DNA from: Bacillus cereus group sp. RP43
GTDB lineage: Bacteria; Bacillota; Bacilli; Bacillales; Bacillaceae_G
Assembly (NCBI RefSeq): GCF_040459645.1
Contig: NZ_JARVHQ010000001.1
Coordinates: 3,100,001-3,164,000, forward strand
Length of the DNA: 64,000 nt
Direction: 5' to 3'
Both the position numbers and the translations under genes were made by a program. Position 1 is the stretch's first letter. Each line of letters begins with the position of its first letter. Shown here one piece after another: positions 34,270-40,895 of the stretch. Under the pieces are notes generated by a model, which saw nothing but the letters and a program-made list of their open reading frames with translations, searched no databases and had not been told where the DNA came from.

Positions 34270-34578
34270 ATGGGAAGATATCCACTAATAGCAATAATAA
34301 AAGAAAATGAGGATAAAGAAAATGTGATTTACAGTTTCGGTCCAGATACTGAATCTTGTATGTTAAATCCAGAGCTTTATAGTAGATGGAATTTTAAAGT
34401 TGCAAAGAATGCAACTAACCGTGTAGAAGCATTTATTTTACTAGATAATATGCCTGAGAAACATATTTCCTTATTATATAAATGCATTCACAAAATATAT
34501 GCTCACATAGAAGAAAATGGCGGCATAGAGAATATGAATAACATTGATTTCCCGGAGTATTTCGAGTTTATCGTATAA
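34270..34578 (+). CDS. Candidate orphan immunity protein
   Basis: Small protein of 102 residues (MGRYPLIAIIKENEDKENVI...FVAKNATNRVEAFI-like pattern, ending FPEYFEFIV). It is mildly acidic, without export signals. AAGGAG lies 11 bases before ATG 34270, and it starts 16 bases after the end of the truncated toxin-like fragment. This is the usual position of an immunity gene. It may persist to protect against siblings that carry the intact toxin. Family not recognised. Confidence 0.5.
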   Translation: MGRYPLIAIIKENEDKENVIYSFGPDTESCMLNPELYSRWNFKVAKNATNRVEAFILLDNMPEKHISLLYKCIHKIYAHIEENGGIENMNNIDFPEYFEFIV

Positions 34579-34590
34579 TATGTATCAGTA

Positions 34591-34734
34591 TTAAACGTTT
34601 GACATAATAATTGTAAGAAACCCTGTATTAATTCCCATCACAAATAAAATATAATTACGCTCATTGTTTTCCCTTAGGTATTCTTTAATATGTTGTATTT
34701 GCTCTGGATCACGAATAGGTTGAACAAAGTTCAT
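34591..34734 (-). pseudogene. Truncated phage tyrosine recombinase (N-terminal SAM-like domain only)
   Basis: Forty-seven codons starting MNFVQPIRDPEQIQHIKEYL and ending GINTG-FLTIIMSNV. Up to GINTG it matches the N-terminal core-binding start of the small recombinases that follow ArpU in Bacillus prophages; after that the expected LR-x-S-D motif and all catalytic residues are missing. ATG 34734 overlaps the ArpU stop as ATGA. Truncated by deletion. Confidence 0.65.
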
Positions 34735-35201
34735 AGATCCTCCCTCCCATTCTGCTCTTTTATCTCATATACTTCTAATCTAAGAGCGAAAGCTAGTTTA
34801 TAAAAAGCATTAGATTTATTTCTTCTATATGTACGTTCACTCATACCAATATCGTTATAAACCATATAATCAAAGACTTCCTCATCTTCCAAATATCGTT
34901 TTACAATGATGTCTCGTTGATTTTTGCTAAACCGACTTAATGCTTTATCAATTTGAAAAGATAAACGTTGTAATTTCAATTCTCTTTCACTCATTGCAAC
35001 ATTTGCTAAAGCAACATCTTCAGCTGGATTTCCTAAAATGTTTATTGGACCGTGATATCTTACCTCACAAGAAGTTGTGACCTTCATCTCGTTTCTAATC
35101 ATCCCAAATTGTCTATAAATACGAACATTTTCTAAAATCTCTTCTAAACGAACCTGTGTTGCTTTGCGGTCAATTTTAGGTAAGAAAGTTAATTGCGTCA
35201 T
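34731..35201 (-). CDS. ArpU-family phage late transcription regulator
   Basis: Protein of 156 residues. The N-terminus TFLPKIDRKATQVRLEEILENVRIYR and a sigma-like C-terminal part (RFSKNQRDIIVKRYLEDEEVFDYMVYNDIGMSERTYRRNKSNAFYKLAFALRL condensed over ~95-150) are typical of ArpU/RinA-like regulators that switch on late genes of Gram-positive phages. ATG 35201 follows GGGGTG; a GTG at 35213 is possible. With the late phage genes gone its target is probably absent. It is evidence for the prophage origin of the island. Confidence 0.75.
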   Translation of the reverse strand: MTQLTFLPKIDRKATQVRLEEILENVRIYRQFGMIRNEMKVTTSCEVRYHGPINILGNPAEDVALANVAMSERELKLQRLSFQIDKALSRFSKNQRDIIVKRYLEDEEVFDYMVYNDIGMSERTYRRNKSNAFYKLAFALRLEVYEIKEQNGREDL

Positions 35202-35243
35202 ATATAAAAACACCCCTTGTCTATTTTATTAATAAAAAACAAA

Positions 35244-35302
35244 AAAGCGGACACCCAACCACAGAGCAATATTATTACTACTCTTTATGGTTTGATGTCC
35301 GC
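35244..35302. repeat. Long imperfect hairpin upstream of the ArpU gene
   Basis: AGCGGACACCCAACCA (35245-35260) pairs with TGGTTTGATGTCCGCT (35287-35302), with G-T pairs and one or two mismatches. It lies in the ArpU leader and could be a terminator of the preceding DUF6944 unit or an attenuator. Confidence 0.45.
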
Positions 35303-35511
35303 TGCTTCTTCCAGTAGGACTAAATATTTAATTTCATTTATTATACCATTTTCTTTAACGCAATTAACCTATCATTCTATTCAAAGGATTTTTTTATTCA
35401 ATTCTCTTGTAAATTGTTTTCTTCTATCTCCTGGCTTTCTTCTCTTATTTGACCGATTAATGAAACTACAGAACCAACTGCTTGGATCCAACTCCCCATA
35501 ATCACTATAAG

Positions 35512-36015
35512 CTACCCATCATCATCATCATTGTCATTGTCCGTATTTTCCCCCACCTTATCTCGACTAGCTTTCGATTCTTCTATTCCACCTATTGCCT
35601 GTAATGAATTACCAGTCGCTTGTAACACATTCCCGACAATGTTATACGATTCATCTATATTGGAACTATCCTCTATTTCCCCACCTATTGATGTAACACC
35701 ACCTAATGCTTGTATCCAATTTCCTGCAATCACTAATTTTTTTTGTGTTTCATCTTCAAATTCTATAATGAGTCCTGTTGGAACCGTTACATTACCAATT
35801 GATTGGATTTCGTTCCCAATCAATTCAAGGGATATTTCTCCTTGTCCATCAGCTTCCAGACCATTCCCGGTTGCCTGTAATACATTCCCCCATACGTTCA
35901 AGTCTTTTCTTAATTCGCTGTTCAATCTTTTTAAAGGTGTACTCCCAATCGCAGCAATAATTGTCCCTACTGCAACAAACCAAGCGCCAACTATCTCCTT
36001 AATCGGATCATCCAT
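35512..36015 (-). CDS. DUF6944-type repetitive protein, interrupted by an in-frame stop
   Basis: Protein of 167 residues built from glycine/glutamine repeats: WGNVLQATGNGLEADG, IGNEIQSIGN, AGNWIQALGG, VGNVLQATGNSLQAIGG. This is the pattern I recall as DUF6944 in the B. cereus group. The frame ends in an Asp-rich stretch at TAG 35514-35512, but the same frame stays open to TGA 35400-35398 and encodes one more repeat (IMGSWIQAVGSVVSLIGQI). So the gene looks like a longer version cut by a nonsense codon. Start ATG 36015. No signal peptide; role unknown. Confidence 0.65.
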   Translation of the reverse strand: MDDPIKEIVGAWFVAVGTIIAAIGSTPLKRLNSELRKDLNVWGNVLQATGNGLEADGQGEISLELIGNEIQSIGNVTVPTGLIIEFEDETQKKLVIAGNWIQALGGVTSIGGEIEDSSNIDESYNIVGNVLQATGNSLQAIGGIEESKASRDKVGENTDNDNDDDDG

Positions 36016-36396
36016 TCTCAATCTACCCCGTCATTAATTTAGTACTTACAGGATATGAATTGACACATCTTCATGTTAATGGCCTACTTCTCTCCCTCCT
36101 CGAATAAAATAAATAATTCGGCATAAATATCTATACATCTAGATTATTACCTCTGTATCGAGCAGTTAGACTGGGCTAACTGCTCTTTTATTTGCGACAA
36201 AATTAAATTTTTGCATGTAAGATACTTTTTTAATCACTTAGAACAAACCAACCTATATTTTATAAATACATAAGAATTATACTTTTTTACTAGTGTACAA
36301 GCCGTATCTTTTAAAGGAAGCACAACATAGAATACAATACAGGACAAGACTTTCAAAAACTTGTCTGAGTTAATTCTCAAAAAGGGGTGAACATAA
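36016..36396. other. Non-coding gap with one orphan terminator
   Basis: A hairpin GAGCAGTTAG (36160-36169) with CTAACTGCTC (36175-36184) followed by TTTTA is a plus-strand terminator without a gene before it. This suggests that a plus-strand gene was deleted. Nothing else recognised. Confidence 0.5.
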
Positions 36397-36681
36397 ATGC
36401 CTATCGTTAAGCCTTTTATAGCTGGAAGAAGATTTGTAAGTACAGCAGCAACAGGAACTGCCGCTGGAGCGGATTTAACTTTTGCTAACACAGACTTCAC
36501 TGATGACACTGGTGCTGTAACAACATTCCCTGCTTCTTATGCTTTTTTTACGCTTTATATTAATGGCATTATTCAAACAGGTGACACTATTACTGGTGTG
36601 ACTACTACAGCTGCTACTATTGTAGGAGGAGCCGTCCTAGATGGAGGTACTCCTATTGCAATTGAATTTACTATAACGTAA
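36397..36681 (+). CDS. DUF4183-domain protein, spore-surface-like
   Basis: Protein of 94 residues, rich in Thr, Ala and Gly with few charges. The segment FPASYAFFTLYINGIIQTGD is the core I recall for DUF4183, a small domain found in B. cereus-group proteins often linked with exosporium or coat genes. No signal peptide, no cysteines. AAAAGGGGTGA precedes ATG 36397 and a terminator follows. Its position in an otherwise phage-derived island suggests sporulation cargo. Function is inference. Confidence 0.65.
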   Translation: MPIVKPFIAGRRFVSTAATGTAAGADLTFANTDFTDDTGAVTTFPASYAFFTLYINGIIQTGDTITGVTTTAATIVGGAVLDGGTPIAIEFTIT

Positions 36682-36695
36682 CTTTAGTTTTCTTT

Positions 36696-36724
36696 TTAGA
36701 GGTTTCATTAAAAGAAACCTCTAA
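36696..36724 (+). terminator. Terminator after the DUF4183 gene
   Basis: TTAGAGGTTTC pairs with GAAACCTCTAA, then TTTAAAAAA. A second hairpin, AGGGCAC/GTGCTCTTTTTT, follows at 36815-36843. Confidence 0.75.
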
Positions 36725-36863
36725 TTTAAAAAACTGACATTAACTTTAGTAGCAACTACATAATACAGTGCATATACTAGTATAGAATGATAGGAATTTA
36801 TACTCCCTCTCCAAAAGGGCACTTATATATAGTGCTCTTTTTTAGCTTCCTCTTTTCTACAAA

Positions 36864-37319
36864 ATGAAATTTTTGTCACCCTCCAATAACCCACAATATA
36901 TTAACAATTATTTTTTTAGACATTTAAGAAATGATGATAAAATGGCTATTTTCCAATGGATAGAATCCTGGTTATCTAGTGATATTCTTCATTTTAATTT
37001 ATTTGTAGGTATGACACCCCTTCTCTCTCTAGCATCTGTTATCTTATTCTCTATAATATTTAAGAAAATAGGTACCAACGATATAGAAAGACTTAGAATC
37101 AAGCTCCAAATATCTTATACAATGTACACTTCACTACTTGTCTTATTAGCCATATTTATTCTATGGATGCCTACAAATACTATCTATTTAAGACAGTATC
37201 TCATCATGATAATTTCCATTTCACTTCTTTTCGGATCGATATCAGGTCTGTACCATATGCTCTGGTCTAGTTACCTTGAATTTCCTGCACACCTTGTGGG
37301 AATAACCCGTTTTAAATAG
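36864..37319 (+). CDS. Small membrane protein of unknown function
   Basis: Up to 151 residues with three hydrophobic helices (about 48-66, 90-109 and 118-138). No family recognised. The start is uncertain: ATG 36864 has no ribosome site and ATG 36942 (MAIFQWIESW) only a weak one. The C-terminal codons run into a hairpin at 37302-37329, so gene end and terminator overlap. It may be real but poorly expressed, or a remnant. Island cargo. Confidence 0.4.
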   Translation: MKFLSPSNNPQYINNYFFRHLRNDDKMAIFQWIESWLSSDILHFNLFVGMTPLLSLASVILFSIIFKKIGTNDIERLRIKLQISYTMYTSLLVLLAIFILWMPTNTIYLRQYLIMIISISLLFGSISGLYHMLWSSYLEFPAHLVGITRFK

Positions 37320-37334
37320 CGGGTTATTTTATTT
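37302..37334 (+). terminator. Terminator
   Basis: AATAACCCG (37302-37310) pairs with CGGGTTATT (37321-37329), then TTATTTT. Confidence 0.75.
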
Positions 37335-37462
37335 TCAATCATAAAATAACTATTTTTTTAAATATCTATCACTTTTATTGGTAATATTAGGTAATCTCTA
37401 TATTCCTTTTAATTACTCATTGAATATATTAATAATGAATCAAATAATAGGAGGTGAAATTT

Positions 37463-37945
37463 ATGAGCCAATTTAATAATAACCCACATTTACCATTTAC
37501 ATGCGCTTTCCCTTTACCTGAAGTACCAAATGGATTACGACAGTTTAAAGTGGGTGTTAATACTGCTTTACTTCCTGATTTAACAAGTTCAACATTTGTT
37601 CCTCTTTCAACAGTAAGTATCACTATTAATAATCCTAACGATATCATCAGATTCATGGCAACAATATATTCGCAGACTGTTTTCTCAACCGTAAGTTCCA
37701 ATCCTCCAAATGCAACTGTTGTTGGATTTCGAATTAGACGCATAGCACCAGCTGCAACTATCCAATCTGTTCAAAATACAGATTTTGATGAATTAACTAC
37801 TACTTTTACAGCTTTTGATAAGCCTGGAGTAGGAACTTTTATATATATATTAGAAGGTAACTTGGTACGAAGAACCACTCCTCCTAATACGAATATTGAG
37901 GATATATTATCTGTTATCCTCACTGCCGAAGAAATAGCATCATAA
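37463..37945 (+). CDS. Beta-rich hydrophobic-surface protein, exosporium-like
   Basis: Protein of 160 residues, very Thr/Asn/Pro/Ile rich, without cysteines or signal peptide. The alternating pattern (STVSITINNPNDIIRFMATIYSQ..., FTAFDKPGVGTFIYILEGNL) recalls the jelly-roll domains of exosporium proteins such as BxpB/ExsF, but I cannot confirm a family. ATG 37463 has AGGAGGTGA, a very strong site; a GTG at 37454 overlaps that site and is rejected. A clear terminator follows. With the two neighbours it suggests sporulation cargo. Confidence 0.55.
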   Translation: MSQFNNNPHLPFTCAFPLPEVPNGLRQFKVGVNTALLPDLTSSTFVPLSTVSITINNPNDIIRFMATIYSQTVFSTVSSNPPNATVVGFRIRRIAPAATIQSVQNTDFDELTTTFTAFDKPGVGTFIYILEGNLVRRTTPPNTNIEDILSVILTAEEIAS

Positions 37946-37977
37946 TTAGCAACCGATAACTCTGATTTTCCAAACAT

Positions 37978-38009
37978 AAAGTCCCTTTTGATTTTTCAAA
38001 GGGACTTTA
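37978..38009 (+). terminator. Terminator
   Basis: AAAGTCCCTTTT (37978-37989) pairs with AAAGGGACTTTA (37998-38009). Confidence 0.8.
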
Positions 38010-38066
38010 TTAAAAATGTCTACATACACTTGATCCCAATCAGTAGGGTTATGTTAATCTTTTTAA

Positions 38067-38390
38067 TGGTTCATATATAAAGATGCTACATTTGTTCTTG
38101 AAATTAATGCTCTCATAGGTGCAACAGTTATTTTATTTGATGAGTTATTTCAATTAAATCGAACTCCATCCACAACGCTAGTAAGTACCAGTCAGAGTGG
38201 AAACTATATGAGAGCAACGGCTACTAATGCGATTTATAATTGGGATAAAAACTTTACATTTGTTGATATACCTGGTCCAGCAGGCACTTATACCTATCAA
38301 GTGACAGTTACTGAAAATTTCCGTGCAAATATTGTTTCAATATTCGTTCACATTATTGGACTTACGGCAACTGTTTATCCTCCTGCATAA
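38067..38390 (+). pseudogene. N-terminally truncated beta-rich protein
   Basis: The frame opens after a stop at about 38062 with no start or ribosome site and continues for about 105 codons to TAA 38390. It reads DATFVLEINALIGATVILFDE... and GPAGTYTYQVTVTENF..., a beta-rich, Thr/Ile-rich pattern like the gene at 37463. An internal ATG at 38208 would give only 60 residues. Probably the 3' part of another spore-surface-like gene whose 5' end was deleted. Confidence 0.45.
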
Positions 38391-38415
38391 CGTTTGGACC
38401 AATTGAACAGTTAAC

Positions 38416-38619
38416 TTATTGCGTTAACTGTTCAATTGTGTAAGATAACTCATTTGGCGCTGTTGTTGGTTTTAATTCATCAGTAGCTCTTACATGCTTT
38501 GGTACTTGAACAACTACATCCGTAAAGCGAACTTTAGAATTTAATCGATGAATGTGTGCTTTCTCAGTATCGAATGCTACTACAGGCTCAACATCAAATA
38601 TTGTTAACTGCTTTGGCAT
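38416..38619 (-). CDS. Small phage protein downstream of dnaD
   Basis: Sixty-seven residues (MPKQLTIFDVEPVVAFDTEK..., ending TIEQLTQ). No family recognised. ATG 38619 follows GAGGATTG and lies 10 bases after the dnaD-like stop, so the two were one phage transcript. A short palindrome (AACAGTTAAC...GTTAACTG) overlaps its stop. Small proteins in this place are common in Bacillus phages but poorly characterised. Confidence 0.5.
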   Translation of the reverse strand: MPKQLTIFDVEPVVAFDTEKAHIHRLNSKVRFTDVVVQVPKHVRATDELKPTTAPNELSYTIEQLTQ

Positions 38620-38629
38620 TACAATCCTC

Positions 38630-39166
38630 CTAAGCCTCTTTTTTATATTTAGATAATACTTGCTCTAAACGTTTCCGTTCAGCTTCTAATTCGATTTCAC
38701 TATGCTCTACTGACTGAGGATGTGTTTCCGTACCTTGAGTATGTAACCAATCAGGAACAATTTCTTTTCGAGCATTACTTCCCCCACCACGAGACTGGTA
38801 TTTCTTACGGAATTGAGTTTGTGCAGCTTCAACATCAGTAATACTCTTATACCCCTTGGCATGCCAATCTCTTAAAATACCTTGTACATAAGACATATTG
38901 GGTACATTCTTTTCTAAAGCTATTTTCATTGCTTTGATAACAAGCTGTGCATTCAAATCTTCAATCCACGCATTAATCCCTTCAGCCACAAATGGTTTAA
39001 GAACTCCAAAGTTTTGCTCATAAAATGCTATTGGATTTTCTTCTGTAACTTTTTTATCTCTTGAGCAGCTTGCTACTTCTTCTTTTGTTTTTGTTTCTTC
39101 TTTTTCTTTTGTTTCTGTTCTTGTTTCTTCTTTTTCCTTCATAGGGTCTTCGAAGCCCCTTATAAG
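38630..39166 (-). pseudogene. Phage DnaD-domain replication protein, 5' truncated
   Basis: The C-terminal DnaB_2/DnaD domain is clear: NPIAFYEQNFGVLKPFVAEGINAWIEDL, then YVQGILRDWHAKGYKSITDVEAAQ. It is preceded by a Lys/Glu/Thr-rich linker. The expected N-terminal winged helix is missing: upstream of about 39166 the DNA becomes integrase sequence on the other strand. The reading frame happens to stay open to 39223, but that part is not dnaD. Loss of the N-terminus by deletion is the simplest reading. It shows that a replication module was once present. Confidence 0.65.
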
Positions 39167-39477
39167 CCACTCAAAACGAGCTTGGAAGTATTCACTGGGG
39201 TATACACTTGAATGCGAAGGCATTTATTTTCACCGGCAATACGATACATTCGCCCTTACATATAGATGCTCCTCATCGCTTCTTGAATGATCACTATAAA
39301 AAAGCTGGTGTTCCTCGGATTCGTATACACGACTTACGACATACTCACGCTACACTCATGCTTCAGGCCGGGGAACAACCTAAAATCGTACAAAATCGTT
39401 TAGGGCATTCATCTATTCAAATGACTTTAGACAAGTATAGTCACCTCACACAGAATATGCTGCAACAAGCAGCATAA
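39167..39477 (+). pseudogene. int: Tyrosine integrase, C-terminal catalytic fragment
   Basis: About 100 codons remain: AKAFIFTGNTIHSPL..., HDLRHTHATLMLQAGEQPK (His-x-x-Arg), VQNRLGHSSIQMTLDKYSHLT (His and the Tyr nucleophile), ending MLQQAA. The N-terminal arm and core-binding domains and the first catalytic Arg are missing. It points toward attR, whose core starts 137 bases after the stop, the usual int-att arrangement. The deletion joint with the dnaD remnant is at about 39166. The protein cannot recombine by itself. Confidence 0.85.
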
Positions 39478-39537
39478 AACTTCGAGAGATAATAAAATCT
39501 AATGAAAACACCTGATAAAAAATGAACAGATTTAATG

Positions 39538-39554
39538 TGAGCAAAATGTAAGCA
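39538..39554 (+). repeat. Candidate arm-type recombinase site, right
   Basis: GTGAGCAAAATGTAAGC, one base different from the left-end copy at 29865-29881. It lies between the integrase stop and attR. Confidence 0.5.
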
Positions 39555-39613
39555 TCGAGGTAAATCACAACTTACAAACCTTGATATAATAAGGTTTCTC
39601 ATACTATATCGTT

Positions 39614-39657
39614 GAATCTTGGGAGAAGAATGCGCAGTTTTAGGGTTGTTTATTTTA
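39614..39657 (+). other. attR: right 44-bp direct repeat
   Basis: GAATCTTGGGAGAAGAATG-CG-CAGTTTTAGGGTTGTTTATTTTA; 42 of 44 bases equal attL. The preceding bases also continue the reading frame of the host gene (YYIV-ESWEKNAQF-stop), so this end carries an alternative version of that gene's last codons. Confidence 0.85.
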
Positions 39658-39675
39658 AAAAACATAAAAACTTCA

Positions 39676-39717
39676 AAAATGCCAAATCCCTTATGTCACA
39701 AAGGATTTGGCATTTTT
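39676..39717 (+). terminator. Terminator outside attR
   Basis: AAAAATGCCAAATCC (39676-39690) pairs with GGATTTGGCATTTTT (39703-39717). It is probably the original terminator of the repeat-rich host gene before insertion. Confidence 0.8.
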
Positions 39718-39875
39718 AAGTTTCTAGAAAAATCCGCTAAACATAAGGGAGAATTAATAGTCATGAATCCGGTACAATACTGTATCCACGCCCAAGGAAC
39801 TGTCAAATGAAATAGCGTGACTAACTTTTTGGAGTCTATTGACCTTTTTAAATCCCCTTATATTAATGTTCGCTA

Positions 39876-40151
39876 CTAAGATCTTTTCCTTCTAGGACCT
39901 ACAATTAATTTGATTGCTGTTCTTTCTTGATTATCGATAGTAACCTCTTGAAACGCTGGAACGAGAACCAAATCAATTCCACTTGGAGCGACAAAACCTC
40001 TTGCAATCGCAATCGCTTTAATCGCTTGATTTAAAGAACCAGCTCCAATTACTTGGATTTCTACATTGCCACTTGCTCTTAGTACGCCCGCTATTGCACC
40101 TGCCACTGAATTCGGACTTGATTTTGAGGATACCTTTAATATATTTTCCAT
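39876..40151 (-). CDS. SpoVS-family protein (paralogue)
   Basis: Protein of 91 residues that aligns along its whole length with stage V sporulation protein S: LKVSSKSSPNSVAGAIAGVLR, IQVIGAGSLNQAIKAIAIARGFVAPSGIDL, ERTAIKLIVGPR. The Alba-like fold suggests nucleic-acid binding. SpoVS of B. subtilis has 86 residues and is very highly conserved; the differences here (GNVEIQV, VPAFQEVTID, the basic RRKRS tail) suggest a paralogue and not the main copy. ATG 40151 has GAGGGAG upstream. Directly outside the island. Confidence 0.85.
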   Translation of the reverse strand: MENILKVSSKSSPNSVAGAIAGVLRASGNVEIQVIGAGSLNQAIKAIAIARGFVAPSGIDLVLVPAFQEVTIDNQERTAIKLIVGPRRKRS

Positions 40152-40305
40152 GTAAGTTGCTCCCTCTATTATTTAATCTCTCTTTTCTTACTGTTTGAAC
40201 TATAACTAACGTATCTTTAACTACTATTCATACCAAATGCAAACAATTCTGTATAATTACATTCATTCGATATTTTTTGTCTTCTTCCTGCTCAATTGTA
40301 TAAAT

Positions 40306-40346
40306 AAAAAGCGATGACTAAGTTTCCAACTTAGTCATCGCTTTTT
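40306..40346. terminator. Strong bidirectional hairpin
   Basis: A perfect 19-bp stem, 40306-40324 with 40328-40346, around a 3-base loop with A/T-rich ends. It overlaps the stop codon of the small minus-strand ORF at 40331-40492. Confidence 0.8.
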
Positions 40347-40492
40347 CCATTTCTCTGTTTAACTAAAATGCTGTCCTTTAAATACTTCCCTTCTTTACTT
40401 TGGCGATATACTATCTTAAAGTTTACATATTTCAACATTTTAAAACCTGGGATAGAGTTATCTGCTAAATTTTCAGCCTTTTTCGTCTTCAA
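40331..40492 (-). CDS. Possible 53-residue protein
   Basis: Starts at TTG 40492 (MKTKKAENLADN...), continues PGFKMLKYVNFKIVYRQ and ends KQRNGKSDD. It is basic and unrecognised, and no clear ribosome site precedes it. A strong terminator directly at its end is the main support. It may be the tail of a lost gene. Confidence 0.3.
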   Translation of the reverse strand: MKTKKAENLADNSIPGFKMLKYVNFKIVYRQSKEGKYLKDSILVKQRNGKSDD

Positions 40493-40682
40493 AAGTCATA
40501 ACATATGATATTCTAATTCTATTCTTTTGAAAACTATATCTCCTCATTAGAGCACTTTATATGATGCTATCTTTTTATCCCAAATCTATCACCTTATATA
40601 TGGACAAGTATACACGCCAATTACTTTTCAATTGCATAGACTACTATGTGTTATACATTTATTAATAATAGGACGTAATATA

Positions 40683-40895
40683 TTGGGTTCATACTATCAT
40701 TCTTCAAGCTCATATAAAAGGTGTTCATGCCACTCTTCTTCTAGTTTATATAAAAAATGTTCGTGCCATCAATCTTCCAGTTCGTATAAAAAATGTTCAT
40801 GCGACCATTCACATAAATCATCTAAGCCAGCTTACGGCACTTTTTTTATTAAAACAGATTCATTCTTTCCTACTTCTCCACATAAACCGATTTAA
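40683..40895 (+). CDS. Cys/Ser/His-rich repeat protein, spore-coat-like
   Basis: Seventy residues from TTG 40683, which has AGGACG upstream (a longer frame starts at ATG 40632). Three repeats of about 12 residues follow the form H-S-S-S-S-Y-K-K-C-S-C (about 5-40), each with a C-S-C pair, then HSHKSSKPAYG. High Cys and Tyr content without an export signal is typical of cross-linked spore coat or metal-binding proteins. A CATAGACTA box at 40635-40643 resembles a SigmaK -10 but lacks a well-spaced -35. The 3' end overlaps the convergent lipase-like gene by 26 bases. Not recognised. Confidence 0.45.
   Translation: MGSYYHSSSSYKRCSCHSSSSLYKKCSCHQSSSSYKKCSCDHSHKSSKPAYGTFFIKTDSFFPTSPHKPI

Larger units (their letters stand above)
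29692..39657. mobile_element. Decayed integrative element or prophage remnant, about 10 kb
   Basis: Bounded by 44-bp direct repeats in the 3' end of a protein-coding gene. The right end carries the C-terminal catalytic part of a tyrosine recombinase 137 bases from the repeat; phage-type genes (ArpU, a truncated second recombinase, DnaD) lie inside; gene density is low and several genes are truncated. No capsid, terminase, portal, tail or lysis genes remain. Cargo includes Rap-Phr, a WXG100-EndoU toxin, and spore-surface-like proteins. Mobility on its own is unlikely because no complete recombinase is present. Confidence 0.8.

Noticed and set aside
38040..38062. A further minus-strand coding scrap (NPTDWDQVYVD-like) before the truncated beta-rich gene
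   Set aside because: Too short and without any recognised family; could be chance.
39208..39477. A complete small recombinase starting at TTG 39208
   Set aside because: It lacks the first catalytic Arg and the core-binding domain and has no ribosome site; it is the end of a longer integrase.
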